Below are positions 41,825-53,333 of a DNA stretch of 64,000 nt, piece by piece; the stretch's first letter is position 1; each line of letters starts with the position of its first letter. Position numbers and translations under genes: made by a program. This DNA is from JBQTII01 sp052387905 (GTDB lineage: Bacteria; Actinomycetota; Actinomycetes; Sporichthyales; Sporichthyaceae): assembly GCA_052387905.1 (NCBI GenBank), contig JBQTIR010000009.1, forward strand, positions 44,782-108,781, given 5' to 3'. Below the pieces are notes generated by a model. It saw only the letters and a program-made list of their open reading frames with translations, was not told the DNA's origin and searched no databases.

Positions 41825-43234
41825 CTAGGACGCTCGACCGAGCAAGCTCAGGACCTCGGGCCCGATCATCGTCACGTCGCCGGCCCCGAGGGTGAGCACG
41901 ATGTCACCGACTCCGGCCCGCTCCGCGAGGCGGTCGGCAACCCGGGTCCAGGACGGCTCGAACACGACGTCGCCGGCCGGCAGCGGGACGGCAGCGGCCA
42001 CCGCCGCTCCACTCACGCCCGGGATCGGATCCTCGCCGGCGGCGTAGACATCCATCACCACGACCTGGTCGGCCAACGCCAGTGCGGTGCCGAATTCCCG
42101 GGTGAATGCCGCGGTGCGCGAGTACCGGTGCGGTTGGAACACCACCACGATGCGCCCGCCGACGGCGACCCCGCGCGCGGCCCGCAGTACGGCCTCGACC
42201 TCGGTCGGGTGATGGGCGTAGTCGTCGAAGACCCGCACTCCCCCGGCCGTGCCTTTGAGTTCGAAACGCCGACGGGTCCCGCTGAACCCGGACAATCCCT
42301 CGCGCAGCTCCGCGGCGGAAAAGCCCAGCCCGATGCCCAGCGACAACGCACCGGCGGCGTTGAGCGCGTTGTGGGCTCCGGGCACCGTGAGATCGACCGG
42401 TCCGAGGCGACGACCGTTGGCGACCGCGGTGAAGCTGTAACCCCCGCCCGGCCGCGGCGCCAGGTCATCCAGGCGCAGATCGGCCTCGGCCGTGGTGCCG
42501 TAGGTGCGCACGTCCACCCCAGCTGCGGCGGCGAAGGTACCGAGGCGTGCCGAGCCCGGGTCATCGGCGCAGACGACCAGAAATCCGCCGGGGACCACCC
42601 GCTCGCTGAAACGCTCGAACGCGGTGTCCACGGCCTCGGCGGTGCCGTAATGGTCGAGGTGGTCGGCCTCGACGTTGGTCACGATGGCCGCGGTGGGTGA
42701 GTAGAGCAGGAAGGATCCGTCGCTCTCGTCGGCCTCGGCGACGAACACATCCCCGCTGCCGTCGTGGGCATTCGCCCCGGATTCGTTCAGGCTCCCGCCG
42801 ATCGCGAAGGACGGATCGGCGCCGCAGTGCTGCAGCGCCACGGTGAGCATCGACGTGGTCGTGGTCTTGCCGTGGGTGCCGGCGACCGCGACACTGCGCC
42901 GGCCCGCCATCACCGAGGCCAAAGCCGCGGCGCGGGGCAACACCCGCAGCCCGCGCTCGCGCGCGGCGGCGTACTCCGGGTTGGACTCCCGGATCGCGGT
43001 GGAGACCACGACGGTGTCGGCGTCGCCGAGCTGCTCGCCGTGGTGACCGACGTGGACCCGCGCGCCGAGCGCCGCCAGGGCAGCGAGCGCCGTCGAGTCC
43101 TTGGCGTCGCTGCCGGACACCGTGACTCCGCGCGCGAGCAGGATCCGGGCGATGCCGGACATACCCGCCCCGCCGAGGCCGATGAAGTGCACACGACCCA
43201 GCTGGTCCGCTGCCGGGATCTGATCCACCCTCAC
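41825..43234 (-). CDS. murC: UDP-N-acetylmuramate-L-alanine ligase
   Basis: Protein of 469 residues that adds L-alanine to UDP-MurNAc. N-terminal GLGGAGMSGIA, ATP loop AGTHGKTTTT, EADESDGSF and DDYAHHPTE of the Mur ligase family. GTG start overlaps the murG stop by 4 bp. Confidence 0.97.
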   Translation of the reverse strand: MRVDQIPAADQLGRVHFIGLGGAGMSGIARILLARGVTVSGSDAKDSTALAALAALGARVHVGHHGEQLGDADTVVVSTAIRESNPEYAAARERGLRVLPRAAALASVMAGRRSVAVAGTHGKTTTTSMLTVALQHCGADPSFAIGGSLNESGANAHDGSGDVFVAEADESDGSFLLYSPTAAIVTNVEADHLDHYGTAEAVDTAFERFSERVVPGGFLVVCADDPGSARLGTFAAAAGVDVRTYGTTAEADLRLDDLAPRPGGGYSFTAVANGRRLGPVDLTVPGAHNALNAAGALSLGIGLGFSAAELREGLSGFSGTRRRFELKGTAGGVRVFDDYAHHPTEVEAVLRAARGVAVGGRIVVVFQPHRYSRTAAFTREFGTALALADQVVVMDVYAAGEDPIPGVSGAAVAAAVPLPAGDVVFEPSWTRVADRLAERAGVGDIVLTLGAGDVTMIGPEVLSLLGRAS

Positions 43235-44325
43235 GTGCGCGCCCCTGCCACTGCCTCGTTCACCAGATCCACCAGGGCCTCGTCGGCATCACGCCGCCCG
43301 TGGCCGGCCGCTGCGGCGCCCATCGCCGCGAGCCGGTCGGGGTCGGCGAGCACCGGAATGACGTGCGCCACCAACCAGGCCAAGCTCAGCGCGGCGTCCT
43401 CGATGAGCAGCCCGCCACCGGCCTCGACGACCGGGCTCGCGTTGCGGCGCTGCTCCCCGTTACCGATCGGCAGCGGGACGTAGGCCGCCGGCAGGCCGAC
43501 GGCCGCCAACTCCGCGCAGGTCATGGCGCCGGCCCGGCACACCGCGAGGTCCGCGGCGGCGTAGGCCAGGTCCATCCGCTCCAGGTAGGGCACCACCACG
43601 TAGGGCGCCGTGCCCGGCGGCGACGTCACCGTGATGCGCTCGGCGTTCTCGCGCCCCACCGCGTGCAACACCTGGATGCCGGCTGCGCGAAAGCTCGGCG
43701 CCGCCGAGGTGAGGACGTCGTTGAGGCGCTTGGCACCCGACGAGCCCCCGAACACGAGCAGGGTGGGCCGGTCGGGGTCGAGTCCGAACTGTTCCCGGGC
43801 ACCGGTCCGCCCCGCCGCCCGGTCCAAGGTCGCGATGCTGCGGCGCAGCGGGATACCCAGCAGGCGCGAGTGCGGCAACGTGCCCAGCGCCGTACTGACG
43901 GCCACGTACGTCGTCATCCGGGCTCCGAGGCGGTTGGCCAATCCGGGGCGCGCATTCGCCTCGTGGACAACGATCGGCAGCTTGCGCGAGCGCGCCGCCA
44001 GATAGGCCGGCACCGAGACGTACCCGCCGAATCCGACCACGACATCGGCGCCGACGTCGTCGAGCACGGCGCCCGCGGCGCGCACGGCCCGGCGCAGGGT
44101 GAAGGGAAGCTTGAGCAGGTCCAGCGTCGGCTTGCGGGGCAGCGGCACCCGCGGGACGTGCCGCAGGTCGTAACCGCGGGCCGGGACGAGGATGTTCTCC
44201 ATCCCGCTTGCCGTGCCCAGGGCGGTGATCCCGACGTCGGGGTTTCGGCGGCGCAGCGCATCGGCCAGCGCCATCGCCGGCTCGATGTGGCCGGCGGTAC
44301 CGCCGCCGGCGAGGACCACGTGCAC
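43231..44325 (-). CDS. murG: Lipid II synthase MurG (GlcNAc transferase)
   Basis: Glycosyltransferase family 28 protein of 364 residues, adding GlcNAc to lipid I. Motifs GGGTAGHIEPA, GFGGYVSVPAY, HEANARPGLAN and FGGSSGAKRLND. I prefer the GTG at 44325 (GAGAAGG 5 nt upstream, family-like first residues) to the ATG at 44388, which overlaps the ftsW stop and would add 21 residues. Confidence 0.94.
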   Translation of the reverse strand: MHVVLAGGGTAGHIEPAMALADALRRRNPDVGITALGTASGMENILVPARGYDLRHVPRVPLPRKPTLDLLKLPFTLRRAVRAAGAVLDDVGADVVVGFGGYVSVPAYLAARSRKLPIVVHEANARPGLANRLGARMTTYVAVSTALGTLPHSRLLGIPLRRSIATLDRAAGRTGAREQFGLDPDRPTLLVFGGSSGAKRLNDVLTSAAPSFRAAGIQVLHAVGRENAERITVTSPPGTAPYVVVPYLERMDLAYAAADLAVCRAGAMTCAELAAVGLPAAYVPLPIGNGEQRRNASPVVEAGGGLLIEDAALSLAWLVAHVIPVLADPDRLAAMGAAAAGHGRRDADEALVDLVNEAVAGART

Positions 44326-44384
44326 GCTCGCCTTCTCCCCTCGCTGCGGCCTCACCTGCGATCCGACCGGTGTTGGCGGCCCGC

Positions 44385-45695
44385 TCATGCTCCTCGCTCG
44401 TTCCTCGCTCGCTCGCGTCGCGGGGGGTACAGCCACGCCGCCGAGCGGCGCAGCGGTCCCGGTCCGCGGGCGGCGAGCGCCGCCGCGGCGCCTACTTCAC
44501 GGCGGGCGAAGGACAACAACATGCCCAGCGCCACCATGATCGGTAACAGGGCGGAGCCACCGTACGACACCAGCGGCAGCGGAATCCCGGTGATGGGCAG
44601 GACGCCGAGCACCGCACCGATGTTGACCAGTGCCTGCACCGCGATCCACGCCGTGATCGCGGCCGCGGACAACGTGACGAACATGTCCCGGCTGCGCGCC
44701 GCGATGCGGAATCCCGCGATCACGATCGCGCCGAACAGCGCGAGCACCCCGACCGCGCCGACCAGTCCGAGTTCCTCGCCGATGATCGCGTAGATGAAGT
44801 CGGTGTGGGCCTCGGGAAGGTAGCCCCACTTCTCGCGGCTGGCGCCGAGGCCGACGCCGGTGAGCCCGCCGGAGGCGAGCGCGAAGATGCTTTGCGCGCC
44901 CTGCCAGCCCGAGTCGTGATAGGTCGCGAACGGGTCCATGAACGCGCTGACCCGCTGCATGCGATAGGGCTCGGCGACGATGAACATCAGGACCAGACCC
45001 AGCGCCAGCACGCCGATGACGGCGAAGAAGCGCATCGGAGTGCCGGCGAAGTAGAGCAGCGCCAGCACGATCGCCAGCAGCACGATCGTGGTGCCGAGGT
45101 CACCGCCGAGCAGGACCATGAAGATGATCGCCGCCGAGGCCGGCGCGAGCGGGATCATCAGGTGGGACCACTGCCCGAGCAGCTTGTGCTTGCGCGCGAG
45201 GATGTGCGCACCGAAGATCACCAGCGCCAGCTTGGCTGCCTCCGACGGCTGGATCTGCGCGGGACCACCGAGGTAGATCCAGTTGCGATTTCCGTTGACC
45301 TCCTTGCCGATGCCGGGCACGAGCACCAGGGCGAGCAGGGCCAGTGAGATCAGCACCGCGGGAAAGGCCAGCCGGCGGAACGCCGAGACCGGCATCCGCG
45401 ACGTGATCCACATCAGGGGCAGGCCGACCGCGATCCACATGGCCTGCTTGGCCGCGATCGAGAACACCGAGCCCGACGTGCGGTAGGACTCGACGCTGGA
45501 GGCGGAGAGCACCATGACCAGACCGAGGGCGACCAGGAGCAGGCCGGCGGTGAGGACCAGGTAGTAGGGGGCCAGCGGGCGGTCCAGCGCCCGGCGCAGC
45601 GCGGTCGCCCGCACCCGCTTCGGCCGCACCGGCGCGGTCGCGGATCGCTGCGGTGGCACCCGACCGGTGGTGGCCCGCTCGTCGGTGACACTCAC
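44385..45695 (-). CDS. ftsW: SEDS glycosyltransferase FtsW
   Basis: Peptidoglycan polymerase of 436 residues with about ten membrane helices and the SEDS motifs GNRNWIYLGG, QPSEAAKLAL, GGDLGTT, and LPLVSYGGSALL. It works with FtsI at the septum. GTG start with GGAGG 7 nt upstream. The C-terminus is a charged tail (RRERARNERGA) coded by a GAGCGA-rich repeat stretch. Confidence 0.95.
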   Translation of the reverse strand: MSVTDERATTGRVPPQRSATAPVRPKRVRATALRRALDRPLAPYYLVLTAGLLLVALGLVMVLSASSVESYRTSGSVFSIAAKQAMWIAVGLPLMWITSRMPVSAFRRLAFPAVLISLALLALVLVPGIGKEVNGNRNWIYLGGPAQIQPSEAAKLALVIFGAHILARKHKLLGQWSHLMIPLAPASAAIIFMVLLGGDLGTTIVLLAIVLALLYFAGTPMRFFAVIGVLALGLVLMFIVAEPYRMQRVSAFMDPFATYHDSGWQGAQSIFALASGGLTGVGLGASREKWGYLPEAHTDFIYAIIGEELGLVGAVGVLALFGAIVIAGFRIAARSRDMFVTLSAAAITAWIAVQALVNIGAVLGVLPITGIPLPLVSYGGSALLPIMVALGMLLSFARREVGAAAALAARGPGPLRRSAAWLYPPRRERARNERGA

Positions 45696-45714
45696 GCGGC
45701 CCCCTCCCGATCGG

Positions 45715-47187
45715 TCAGTGCGCAGTTCCAGCGGCGCGCACTCCACGCCGGACGGCGGCGGCGAAGACGTCCCCGCGCTCGGCGTAGTTGGTGAACATGT
45801 CCATGGACGCGCAGGCCGGCGCGAGCAGCACGGTGTCACCCGCCCGGGCCAGTCGGGACGCTTGCGCGACCACGACGTCCATGGCTCCAGTGTCGGTCGC
45901 CTCGACCTCGACGACGGGCACATCCGGTGCGTGTCGGGCCAGTGCCTGCGCGATCACCGCGCGGTCCGTACCGAGCAGGACGACGCCGCGCAACCGGCTC
46001 GCGGCCCCAGCCACCAGCTCGTCGAACGTCGCCCCCTTGGCCAGGCCACCGGCAATCCAGACGACAGGGTCGAAAGCGGACAACGAGGCGGCGGCGGCGT
46101 GCGGATTCGTGGCCTTGGAGTCGTCGATCCACCGCACGCCGTCCACCGTCGCGACCTCGGCGATGCGGTGTGCGTCGGGGCGGAAGTTCAGCAGGCCCGC
46201 CCTGATCGCGGCCGCCGGAACCCCGAAGGCCCGGGCCAGCGCGGCCGCGGCGAGCGCATTGGCGACGTTGTGCGGGGCGGCCGGGACGACGTCGGTGACG
46301 CCGGCGATCTCCACCGCACTGTTCACCCGGTCCGCGAGGAAGGCCCGATCGATCAGCAGGTCCTCGACGACCCCGAGCTGGGAGACGGCCGGGGTCCCCA
46401 GGGTGAAGCCGATGGCGCGGGCGCCTTCGGTGACCTCGGCGTCGCGCACGAGTTGTTCGGTGCGTTCGTCGGCCACGTTGTAAACGCAGGCGACTCGGGC
46501 GCCGGTGTAGATCTTCCCCTTGGCCGCGGCATAGGCGTCCAGGTCGCCGTGCCAGTCCACGTGGTCGGGCGCGATGTTCAACACGACGGCCGAGTGGCAG
46601 CGGACCGAGGACTGCCAGTGCAGCTGGAAGCTGGACAGCTCGACCGCGATCACGTCGTACACCGGCGCACCGGAGGGCGTCTGGGCCATCACGACCTCGA
46701 GCAGTGGGGTGCCGACATTCCCGGCCGCCACCGCACGCAGGCCGCCGGCCGTGAGCATGGAGGTCAGCATGCGCACGGTCGTGGTCTTGCCGTTGGTGCC
46801 GGTGATGCCGAGCCAGGGCGCGGGGTTGGTCGTGGGGCGCAGTCGCCAGGCGAGTTCGACCTCGCCCCACACCGGCACGCCCGCGGCCGCGGCCGCGACC
46901 AGCAGCGGGGAGGTCGGTCGCCAACCCGGGGAGGTCACCACGAGATCGGTGCCCGGCGCCAGGGTGTCGGCGTCACCGAGGCGGATCGCCGCCCCCAGAT
47001 TTTCCAGTACGTGCGCGCGATCGCGGGCGGCTGAGTCCGCCGCGGCGTCGACGACGGTGACCCGCGCCCCGAGGGCGAGCAGCGCATCCGCCGCCGCGAA
47101 CCCGGACACGCCGATGCCCGCGACGAGGACGGAGAGGCCGCCCCAGTCGGCGTCGCGGTTCAGTGCTGCGATGCGCTCGGCAGTCAT
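45715..47187 (-). CDS. murD: UDP-N-acetylmuramoylalanine-D-glutamate ligase
   Basis: Mur ligase of 490 residues adding D-glutamate. LVAGIGVSGFA, GITGTNGKTTTV, NIAPDHVDWHG and WIDDSKATNPHAA are in the expected order. It is 3 bp after mraY and 19 bp before ftsW. Confidence 0.97.
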   Translation of the reverse strand: MTAERIAALNRDADWGGLSVLVAGIGVSGFAAADALLALGARVTVVDAAADSAARDRAHVLENLGAAIRLGDADTLAPGTDLVVTSPGWRPTSPLLVAAAAAGVPVWGEVELAWRLRPTTNPAPWLGITGTNGKTTTVRMLTSMLTAGGLRAVAAGNVGTPLLEVVMAQTPSGAPVYDVIAVELSSFQLHWQSSVRCHSAVVLNIAPDHVDWHGDLDAYAAAKGKIYTGARVACVYNVADERTEQLVRDAEVTEGARAIGFTLGTPAVSQLGVVEDLLIDRAFLADRVNSAVEIAGVTDVVPAAPHNVANALAAAALARAFGVPAAAIRAGLLNFRPDAHRIAEVATVDGVRWIDDSKATNPHAAAASLSAFDPVVWIAGGLAKGATFDELVAGAASRLRGVVLLGTDRAVIAQALARHAPDVPVVEVEATDTGAMDVVVAQASRLARAGDTVLLAPACASMDMFTNYAERGDVFAAAVRRGVRAAGTAH

Positions 47188-47190
47188 CGG

Positions 47191-48261
<1,071 letters not shown>

Positions 48262-48312
48262 CGAGTCACCGCCACGGACTTCGTCCTCGCGGGGACCGAT
48301 TCAGTGCCCATG

Positions 48313-48335
48313 ATGAGCTCGCTTCGCTCGCTCAT
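48313..48335. repeat. GAGCGAAGCGAG-type palindrome at the murF end
   Basis: ATGAGC and GCTCAT arms enclose TCGCTTCGCTC. It lies in the 70-bp murF-mraY gap and includes the murF stop. Similar GAGCGA-rich stretches are at the ftsW end and near 25925. Confidence 0.45.
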
Positions 48336-49717
48336 GTGACTGGCTCCAGCAGCGCGGCGGCGACGCGCTCCAGCCCGCGAGCCCGGGAGGCCTTGATCAG
48401 CACGACGTCACCTGCCGCCAGCTCGGCGCGGAGCAGCTGCACGGCGTCCTCGGGCTCGGCGACGAAGGCCGGGGACTGCGACCAGGATCGGGCGCCGAGC
48501 GCGCTGTCGTACGCGGCCCGGGCTCCGTCGCCGACGACCACCAGCCGCGAGATGTCCATGTCGGACACCAGCCTGCCCAGGCTGGCGTGTTCTGCGGCCG
48601 ACGACTCGCCGAGTTCGCACATCTCCCCGAGGACGGCCCAGCTGCGCCGGGCCCCGGCGATGGCCACCAGAGCGGCGAGCGCGGCGCGCATCGACTCCGG
48701 ATTGGCGTTGTAGGCGTCATTGACCACGGTGACCCCACCCGGGCTCTCGCTCACCTCCATCCGCCAGCGGCTGCGGGGCACTGCCGCCCCCAGCGCCGCG
48801 GCGATCTCGGCGGGTCGCATGCCGAGGGCGTGCGCGGCGGCGGCCGCCGCCAGCGCGTTGCCCACATGGTGGGCGCCGTGCAGACCGAGCGCGACCGCAG
48901 CCGACCCGGCCGGGGTGTGCAGCGTGAAGCGCGGGCGCCCGCTCTCGTCGAGGGTGTGGCCCTGGGCCTGCACGTCCCCGCCCGCGCCGAAGGTCAGCAC
49001 CGAGGCGGGCGTCCGGCTCGCCATCGCCGCGACCAGCGCGTCCTCGGCGTTGAGCACTGCCACCCCGCTTGCCGGCAACGCCTCCACGAGTTCGCCCTTG
49101 GCGAGCGCGATCCGTTCCCGGCTGCCGAACTCTCCGACGTGCGCCGTGCCGACATTGAGCACGACCCCGATCTGCGGCGGCGCGATGTCACACAGGTAGC
49201 GGATGTGGCCCACGCCCCGGGCACCCATCTCCATCACCAGGAACCGGGTGAGCGCGTCGGCGCGCAGCGCGGTCAGCGGCAGGCCGATCTCGTTGTTGAA
49301 CGAGCCCGGCGGGGCGATGGTGACCCCAGCGCTCGCCAGGACCTGAGCCAGCAGATCCTTCGTGCTGGTCTTGCCCTGCGAGCCGGTGATCCCGACGACG
49401 GCCAGACCGTGTTCGGCAGCCAGACCCCGCACCACGAGCCCGGCGATCCGCCCCAGCGCCGCCACGGTGTCGGTGACGATCACCGCGGGCGCGCCGACCT
49501 CACGGGTGGCGAGCACTGCAGCCGCGCCGGCACTCATCGCCGCGCCGGTGTAGTCGTGCCCGTCCACCCGCTCGCCGGCGACCGCGACGAACAACGAGCC
49601 CGGGCCCACCAGACGCGAGTCGACGACGACCTCACCGTCGACTTCCAGCCCAGGGTCCGCACCGACCACCCGGCCGCCGGTCGCGGCCGCGATCTCGGCC
49701 AGCGACAACGTGATCAT
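48332..49717 (-). CDS. murF: UDP-MurNAc-tripeptide-D-alanyl-D-alanine ligase
   Basis: Mur ligase of 461 residues adding D-Ala-D-Ala. ATP loop VGITGSQGKTSTKD, GSFNNEIGLPLT, EMGARGVGHI and NDAYNANPESM are typical of MurF. The start overlaps the murE stop by 4 bp. Confidence 0.97.
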   Translation of the reverse strand: MITLSLAEIAAATGGRVVGADPGLEVDGEVVVDSRLVGPGSLFVAVAGERVDGHDYTGAAMSAGAAAVLATREVGAPAVIVTDTVAALGRIAGLVVRGLAAEHGLAVVGITGSQGKTSTKDLLAQVLASAGVTIAPPGSFNNEIGLPLTALRADALTRFLVMEMGARGVGHIRYLCDIAPPQIGVVLNVGTAHVGEFGSRERIALAKGELVEALPASGVAVLNAEDALVAAMASRTPASVLTFGAGGDVQAQGHTLDESGRPRFTLHTPAGSAAVALGLHGAHHVGNALAAAAAAHALGMRPAEIAAALGAAVPRSRWRMEVSESPGGVTVVNDAYNANPESMRAALAALVAIAGARRSWAVLGEMCELGESSAAEHASLGRLVSDMDISRLVVVGDGARAAYDSALGARSWSQSPAFVAEPEDAVQLLRAELAAGDVVLIKASRARGLERVAAALLEPVT

Positions 49718-51270
49718 GCGCGGCCTGCGCTGCGCGTCGGGTCGGTCGCCGCGGCGAGGATGGCCCCCGCGAGAGCCGTGCGGTCATCGAAGGGCCGAAC
49801 CACCCCGGCGACCTCTTGACCCTGCTCGTGTCCCTTGCCGGCGACCACGACGGTATCCCCCGCGCCCGCCCGGCCGACCGCCAGCGCGATCGCCGCGGCG
49901 CGGTCGTGGCACACCTCGAGCTCGGCGCGCTCGCCGGTGGGGACCGAGGTGGCCCCGGCCGCCACCGCGGCGAGGATCTCGGCCGGGTCCTCCGAACGCG
50001 GGTTGTCGTCGGTGAACACCACCACATCGGCGAGGCGCGCACCGGCCTCGCCCATCAGCGGGCGCTTGGTCCGGTCCCGGTCACCGCCGGCGCCGATCAC
50101 GAGGATCAGCTTTCCGGTGGTGACCGGGCGCAGGGCCGTCAGCACGGTGCTCACCGCGTCCGGGGTGTGGGCGTAGTCGACGATCGCGAGGAAGTCCTGC
50201 CCGACGTCGATGCGTTCCATCCGGCCGGGGACGCCGGGGCAGTTGCCCACGCCCTCCAGGGCGGCCTGCAGCGGGATGCCCCCGGTGACCAGCGCGACCA
50301 CCGCGCCGAGCGCGTTGGCCACGTTGAAGTCGCCGGGCAGCGCCACCATCCCGGCGCCGCTGACTCCCCCGGGGCCGTGGACGGTGAACGTCGAGCCGCC
50401 GCCATCGCCGACCACGTCGACGGCACGCCAATCGGCGTCCGGGTTCCCCGTCGCGGAGAAGGTGACCATCGGGATCGTGGGGCGCAGCGACAGGCGGCGG
50501 CCGAAGGGGTCATCGAGGTTGACGACACCGACGCCCGCGTGGGCCGCGGTGAACAGTTCCGCCTTCGCCGCGAAGTAGGCCTCCAGCGTGAAGTGCCAGT
50601 CCAGGTGGTCGTGCGAGAGGTTGGTGAACAGCGCGACGCGGTAGCGCACCCCGTCGACGCGGTGCAGGTCCAGCGCATGGCTGGAGACCTCCATCGCCAG
50701 CGCGGTCACCTCGCGCTCGAGCATCACCGCGAGCAGGGCATGCAGGTCCGGGGCCTCCGGGGTGGTCCGCGCGCTCGGCAGGGCCTCGTCGTCGATGCGG
50801 GTGAGCACCGTCCCGAGCAGGCCGGTGCGGTGCCCGGCGGCCCGCAGCCCCGCCTCCAGCATGAACGCGGTCGTGGTCTTGCCGTTGGTCCCGGTGATCC
50901 CGAAGGTGAGCATCTGCGCGGCAGGGTCGCCGTACACGCGGGCCGCGACCGCGCCGAGCACCGCCCGGGCGTCGTTGGCGACCAGGACCGGCAGGCCGGC
51001 AGCGGCGGACCGGAAGCGCCCCAGCGGGTCGGTGAGGATCGCGACGGCTCCGGCGCTTGCCGCCCCGACGGCGAAGCTGGCGCCGTGCGCGTTCTCCCCG
51101 GCCATCGCCGCGTACAGATCACCCGGGCGCACCTGGCGGGAGTCGTGGGTCAGGCCCGTGACGTTCACCTCGCGCCAGGACGCCTCGGGCACGAGACCGG
51201 CAGCCACCGCCAGATCAGCGAGGCTCACGTTCGGGGTCGCGGCCGGCCGCGGAGGTGGGGTGGGTGGCAC
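49714..51270 (-). CDS. murE: UDP-MurNAc-dipeptide-diaminopimelate ligase
   Basis: Mur ligase of 518 residues adding diaminopimelate, as shown by the DNPRSEDP motif (DNPR is the DAP-specific form). Also THDSRQVRPGDLY, ITGTNGKTTT, TNLSHDHLDWH and VDYAHTPDAV. The wall is therefore of the DAP type; LL or meso form cannot be told. Confidence 0.97.
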   Translation of the reverse strand: MPPTPPPRPAATPNVSLADLAVAAGLVPEASWREVNVTGLTHDSRQVRPGDLYAAMAGENAHGASFAVGAASAGAVAILTDPLGRFRSAAAGLPVLVANDARAVLGAVAARVYGDPAAQMLTFGITGTNGKTTTAFMLEAGLRAAGHRTGLLGTVLTRIDDEALPSARTTPEAPDLHALLAVMLEREVTALAMEVSSHALDLHRVDGVRYRVALFTNLSHDHLDWHFTLEAYFAAKAELFTAAHAGVGVVNLDDPFGRRLSLRPTIPMVTFSATGNPDADWRAVDVVGDGGGSTFTVHGPGGVSGAGMVALPGDFNVANALGAVVALVTGGIPLQAALEGVGNCPGVPGRMERIDVGQDFLAIVDYAHTPDAVSTVLTALRPVTTGKLILVIGAGGDRDRTKRPLMGEAGARLADVVVFTDDNPRSEDPAEILAAVAAGATSVPTGERAELEVCHDRAAAIALAVGRAGAGDTVVVAGKGHEQGQEVAGVVRPFDDRTALAGAILAAATDPTRSAGRA

Positions 51271-51306
51271 GACGCGAGGTTAGCGAACCCGAAGCACCCC
51301 CAAGCC

Positions 51307-53232
51307 TCACCAGTCGATGCGCAGCCGGTTCGGCGCAACTCCGGTGGGCTGAATGCCGAGGCTGCGCAGCGCGAAGGACATCACCTCGGTGAACACCGGC
51401 CCGCCGAGCAGGCCGCCGAAGTGGCCCCGCGTCGGGCGCTGCAAGGTGACCGAGATGGCGATGGCCGGGTCGTCGGCCGGGGCGAAACCCGCGAACGAGG
51501 CGGTGTAACCGCGGTAGCACCCGCAGCGGGAGTCGGCGAACTGGGCGGTGCCGGTCTTGCCGGCAATCCGGTAGCCCGGGATCTTGACGTGGGAGGCGGT
51601 GCCGCCCGGCGCGGTCACGGTCTCCAGCATGCGCGCGACCTGGCTCGCGGTGCGCTCGCTCACCGCCCGGGTCGTCGCCGGCGGCTCGGGCACGTGGCGG
51701 CGGCCCGCCTCGTCGGTCCACGACTTGACCAGCGACGGCGCCACCCGCAGACCACCGTTGGCGATGGTGGAGAAGATGCCGGCCGCCTGCACTGAGTTGA
51801 GCGCGAATCCTTGCCCGAACGGGATCGTGTACTGCTGGGTGGGGCTCCAGTCCTTGCCGTCGGCGAGCAGCCCGCGGCTCTCCCCCGGCAGGTTGATCCC
51901 GCTCGGTTCGGCGATGCCGAACAGCTTCATGTAGCGGTGCAGCACCGGTGAGCTGACCCGGTCGGCAGCCATCACGGTGCCGACGTTGCTGGACTTGGCC
52001 AGGATTCCCGCCAGGGTCAGGCGCAGGATGCCGTGCTCGTCGTGGTCGTTGAGCACGTGCCCGGCGCGCCGGAGCTGACCGGGGACCCGGAACTTCGAGC
52101 GCGGGGTCACCACGCCCTCCTCCAGCAGCGCCGCCATGGTCAGTGCCTTGGTGATCGAGCCAGGCTCGTAGATCTCCGACAGCGCACGGTTGCCGCGGTT
52201 GATGTCCAGACCGGTACCGGGATCGTTCGGGTCGAAGGTCGGCGCGGTCGCCATCGCGAGGATCTCCCCGGTGCGGGTGTCCTGCACGATCACGGTGCCG
52301 CTCTTCGCCCGCGACTGAGCCACCTTCGCCGCGATCGCCCGCTGGGCGACGTACTGGATGTCGCGGTCGATCGTGAGCTGCACGTCCGAGCCCGGAATCG
52401 GATCGACGATCTGGATGCCCGCGGTGGCAATCCGCCCGCCGCGACTGCTGCGCTCGTAGGTCTGCTTGCCGTCGGTGCCCGACAGCAACTCGTCGAAGGC
52501 CCGCTCGATCCCGCCGCCGGCCGCGCCCGAGTCGTTGATGAAGCCCAGCACGTTGGCGGCGAGGTCGTCGGCGGGATACATCCGCTTGCTCGTCACCACG
52601 CCGAACACGCCGCTGATCGGCTTGCCGGTGCCCGGGTCGACGGTCTCACTGATCGAGCGCCACACCTCGGGATCGACGCTGCGCGCCAGGACGACGTAGC
52701 GGCGCGGGCGATCGGCCAGTTTGCGGGCCAGCGTTGCCTCGTCGAGGCCGAGCTTGGGGGCGAGCAGGTTGGCGTACCGCGCCGGGTCGGAGATCAGGGT
52801 CGGGTCGGCGGTGATGGTGCGCGCCTCGACGCTGCGCGCGAGCACCTCGCCGTCGCGGTCGAGGATCTGGCCGCGGACCGCGGTGACGGCGACGCTGCGC
52901 AGGCGCTCGTTCTGGGCCGCAGTGGCATAGCTGCCCGCTTCGAAGGCCTGCACCTGCACCAGGCGACCGACCATCAGCGCGGCGACCAGGCACAGGATCG
53001 TCGTCGCGGCGTAGAGGCGACGGCCCGGGTCGCCCAGCCGGGCTGTCCGGATGGCCGCCGGGGATTTGCGTGGGCGCGGGGGGCGGGCCGGGCGCGCGGC
53101 GTTATCGGACGTCCGGCGCTTGGGGGCAGGGCGGCGAGCGGGGGCGGGGCGGCGAGCCGGTGCGGGGCGGCGAGCGCCACCAGGCTTGCGATCCACCGGC
53201 CTGCGCTCACTCACGGGTATGTCCTCGCTCAC
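51307..53232 (-). CDS. ftsI: Septal transpeptidase FtsI (penicillin-binding protein 2/3 type)
   Basis: Class B PBP of 641 residues. A basic N-terminal tail with RRPAPA repeats, one membrane helix (about 72-94), dimerisation domain, then transpeptidase with SITK (from YEPGSITKA), KSSN and KTGT. A Cys-x-Cys pair follows the KTGT motif. It crosslinks septal peptidoglycan with FtsW. Confidence 0.96.
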   Translation of the reverse strand: MSEDIPVSERRPVDRKPGGARRPAPARRPAPARRPAPKRRTSDNAARPARPPRPRKSPAAIRTARLGDPGRRLYAATTILCLVAALMVGRLVQVQAFEAGSYATAAQNERLRSVAVTAVRGQILDRDGEVLARSVEARTITADPTLISDPARYANLLAPKLGLDEATLARKLADRPRRYVVLARSVDPEVWRSISETVDPGTGKPISGVFGVVTSKRMYPADDLAANVLGFINDSGAAGGGIERAFDELLSGTDGKQTYERSSRGGRIATAGIQIVDPIPGSDVQLTIDRDIQYVAQRAIAAKVAQSRAKSGTVIVQDTRTGEILAMATAPTFDPNDPGTGLDINRGNRALSEIYEPGSITKALTMAALLEEGVVTPRSKFRVPGQLRRAGHVLNDHDEHGILRLTLAGILAKSSNVGTVMAADRVSSPVLHRYMKLFGIAEPSGINLPGESRGLLADGKDWSPTQQYTIPFGQGFALNSVQAAGIFSTIANGGLRVAPSLVKSWTDEAGRRHVPEPPATTRAVSERTASQVARMLETVTAPGGTASHVKIPGYRIAGKTGTAQFADSRCGCYRGYTASFAGFAPADDPAIAISVTLQRPTRGHFGGLLGGPVFTEVMSFALRSLGIQPTGVAPNRLRIDW

Positions 53233-53333
53233 ATGGTCCCTGCGGTCACGACGATGCCGCGCTCACTCCATGATCGGCTGTCCCATCCGCCACACGGGCC
53301 CCGCCACGCCGCAGCACCCCGCCGGTGTCTGAG

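Noticed and set aside
51530..51570. Cys-x-Cys pair after the KTGT motif of FtsI as a new metal site
   Set aside because: Similar cysteine pairs occur at this place in other actinobacterial FtsI proteins as far as I recall, so it is not special to this genome.
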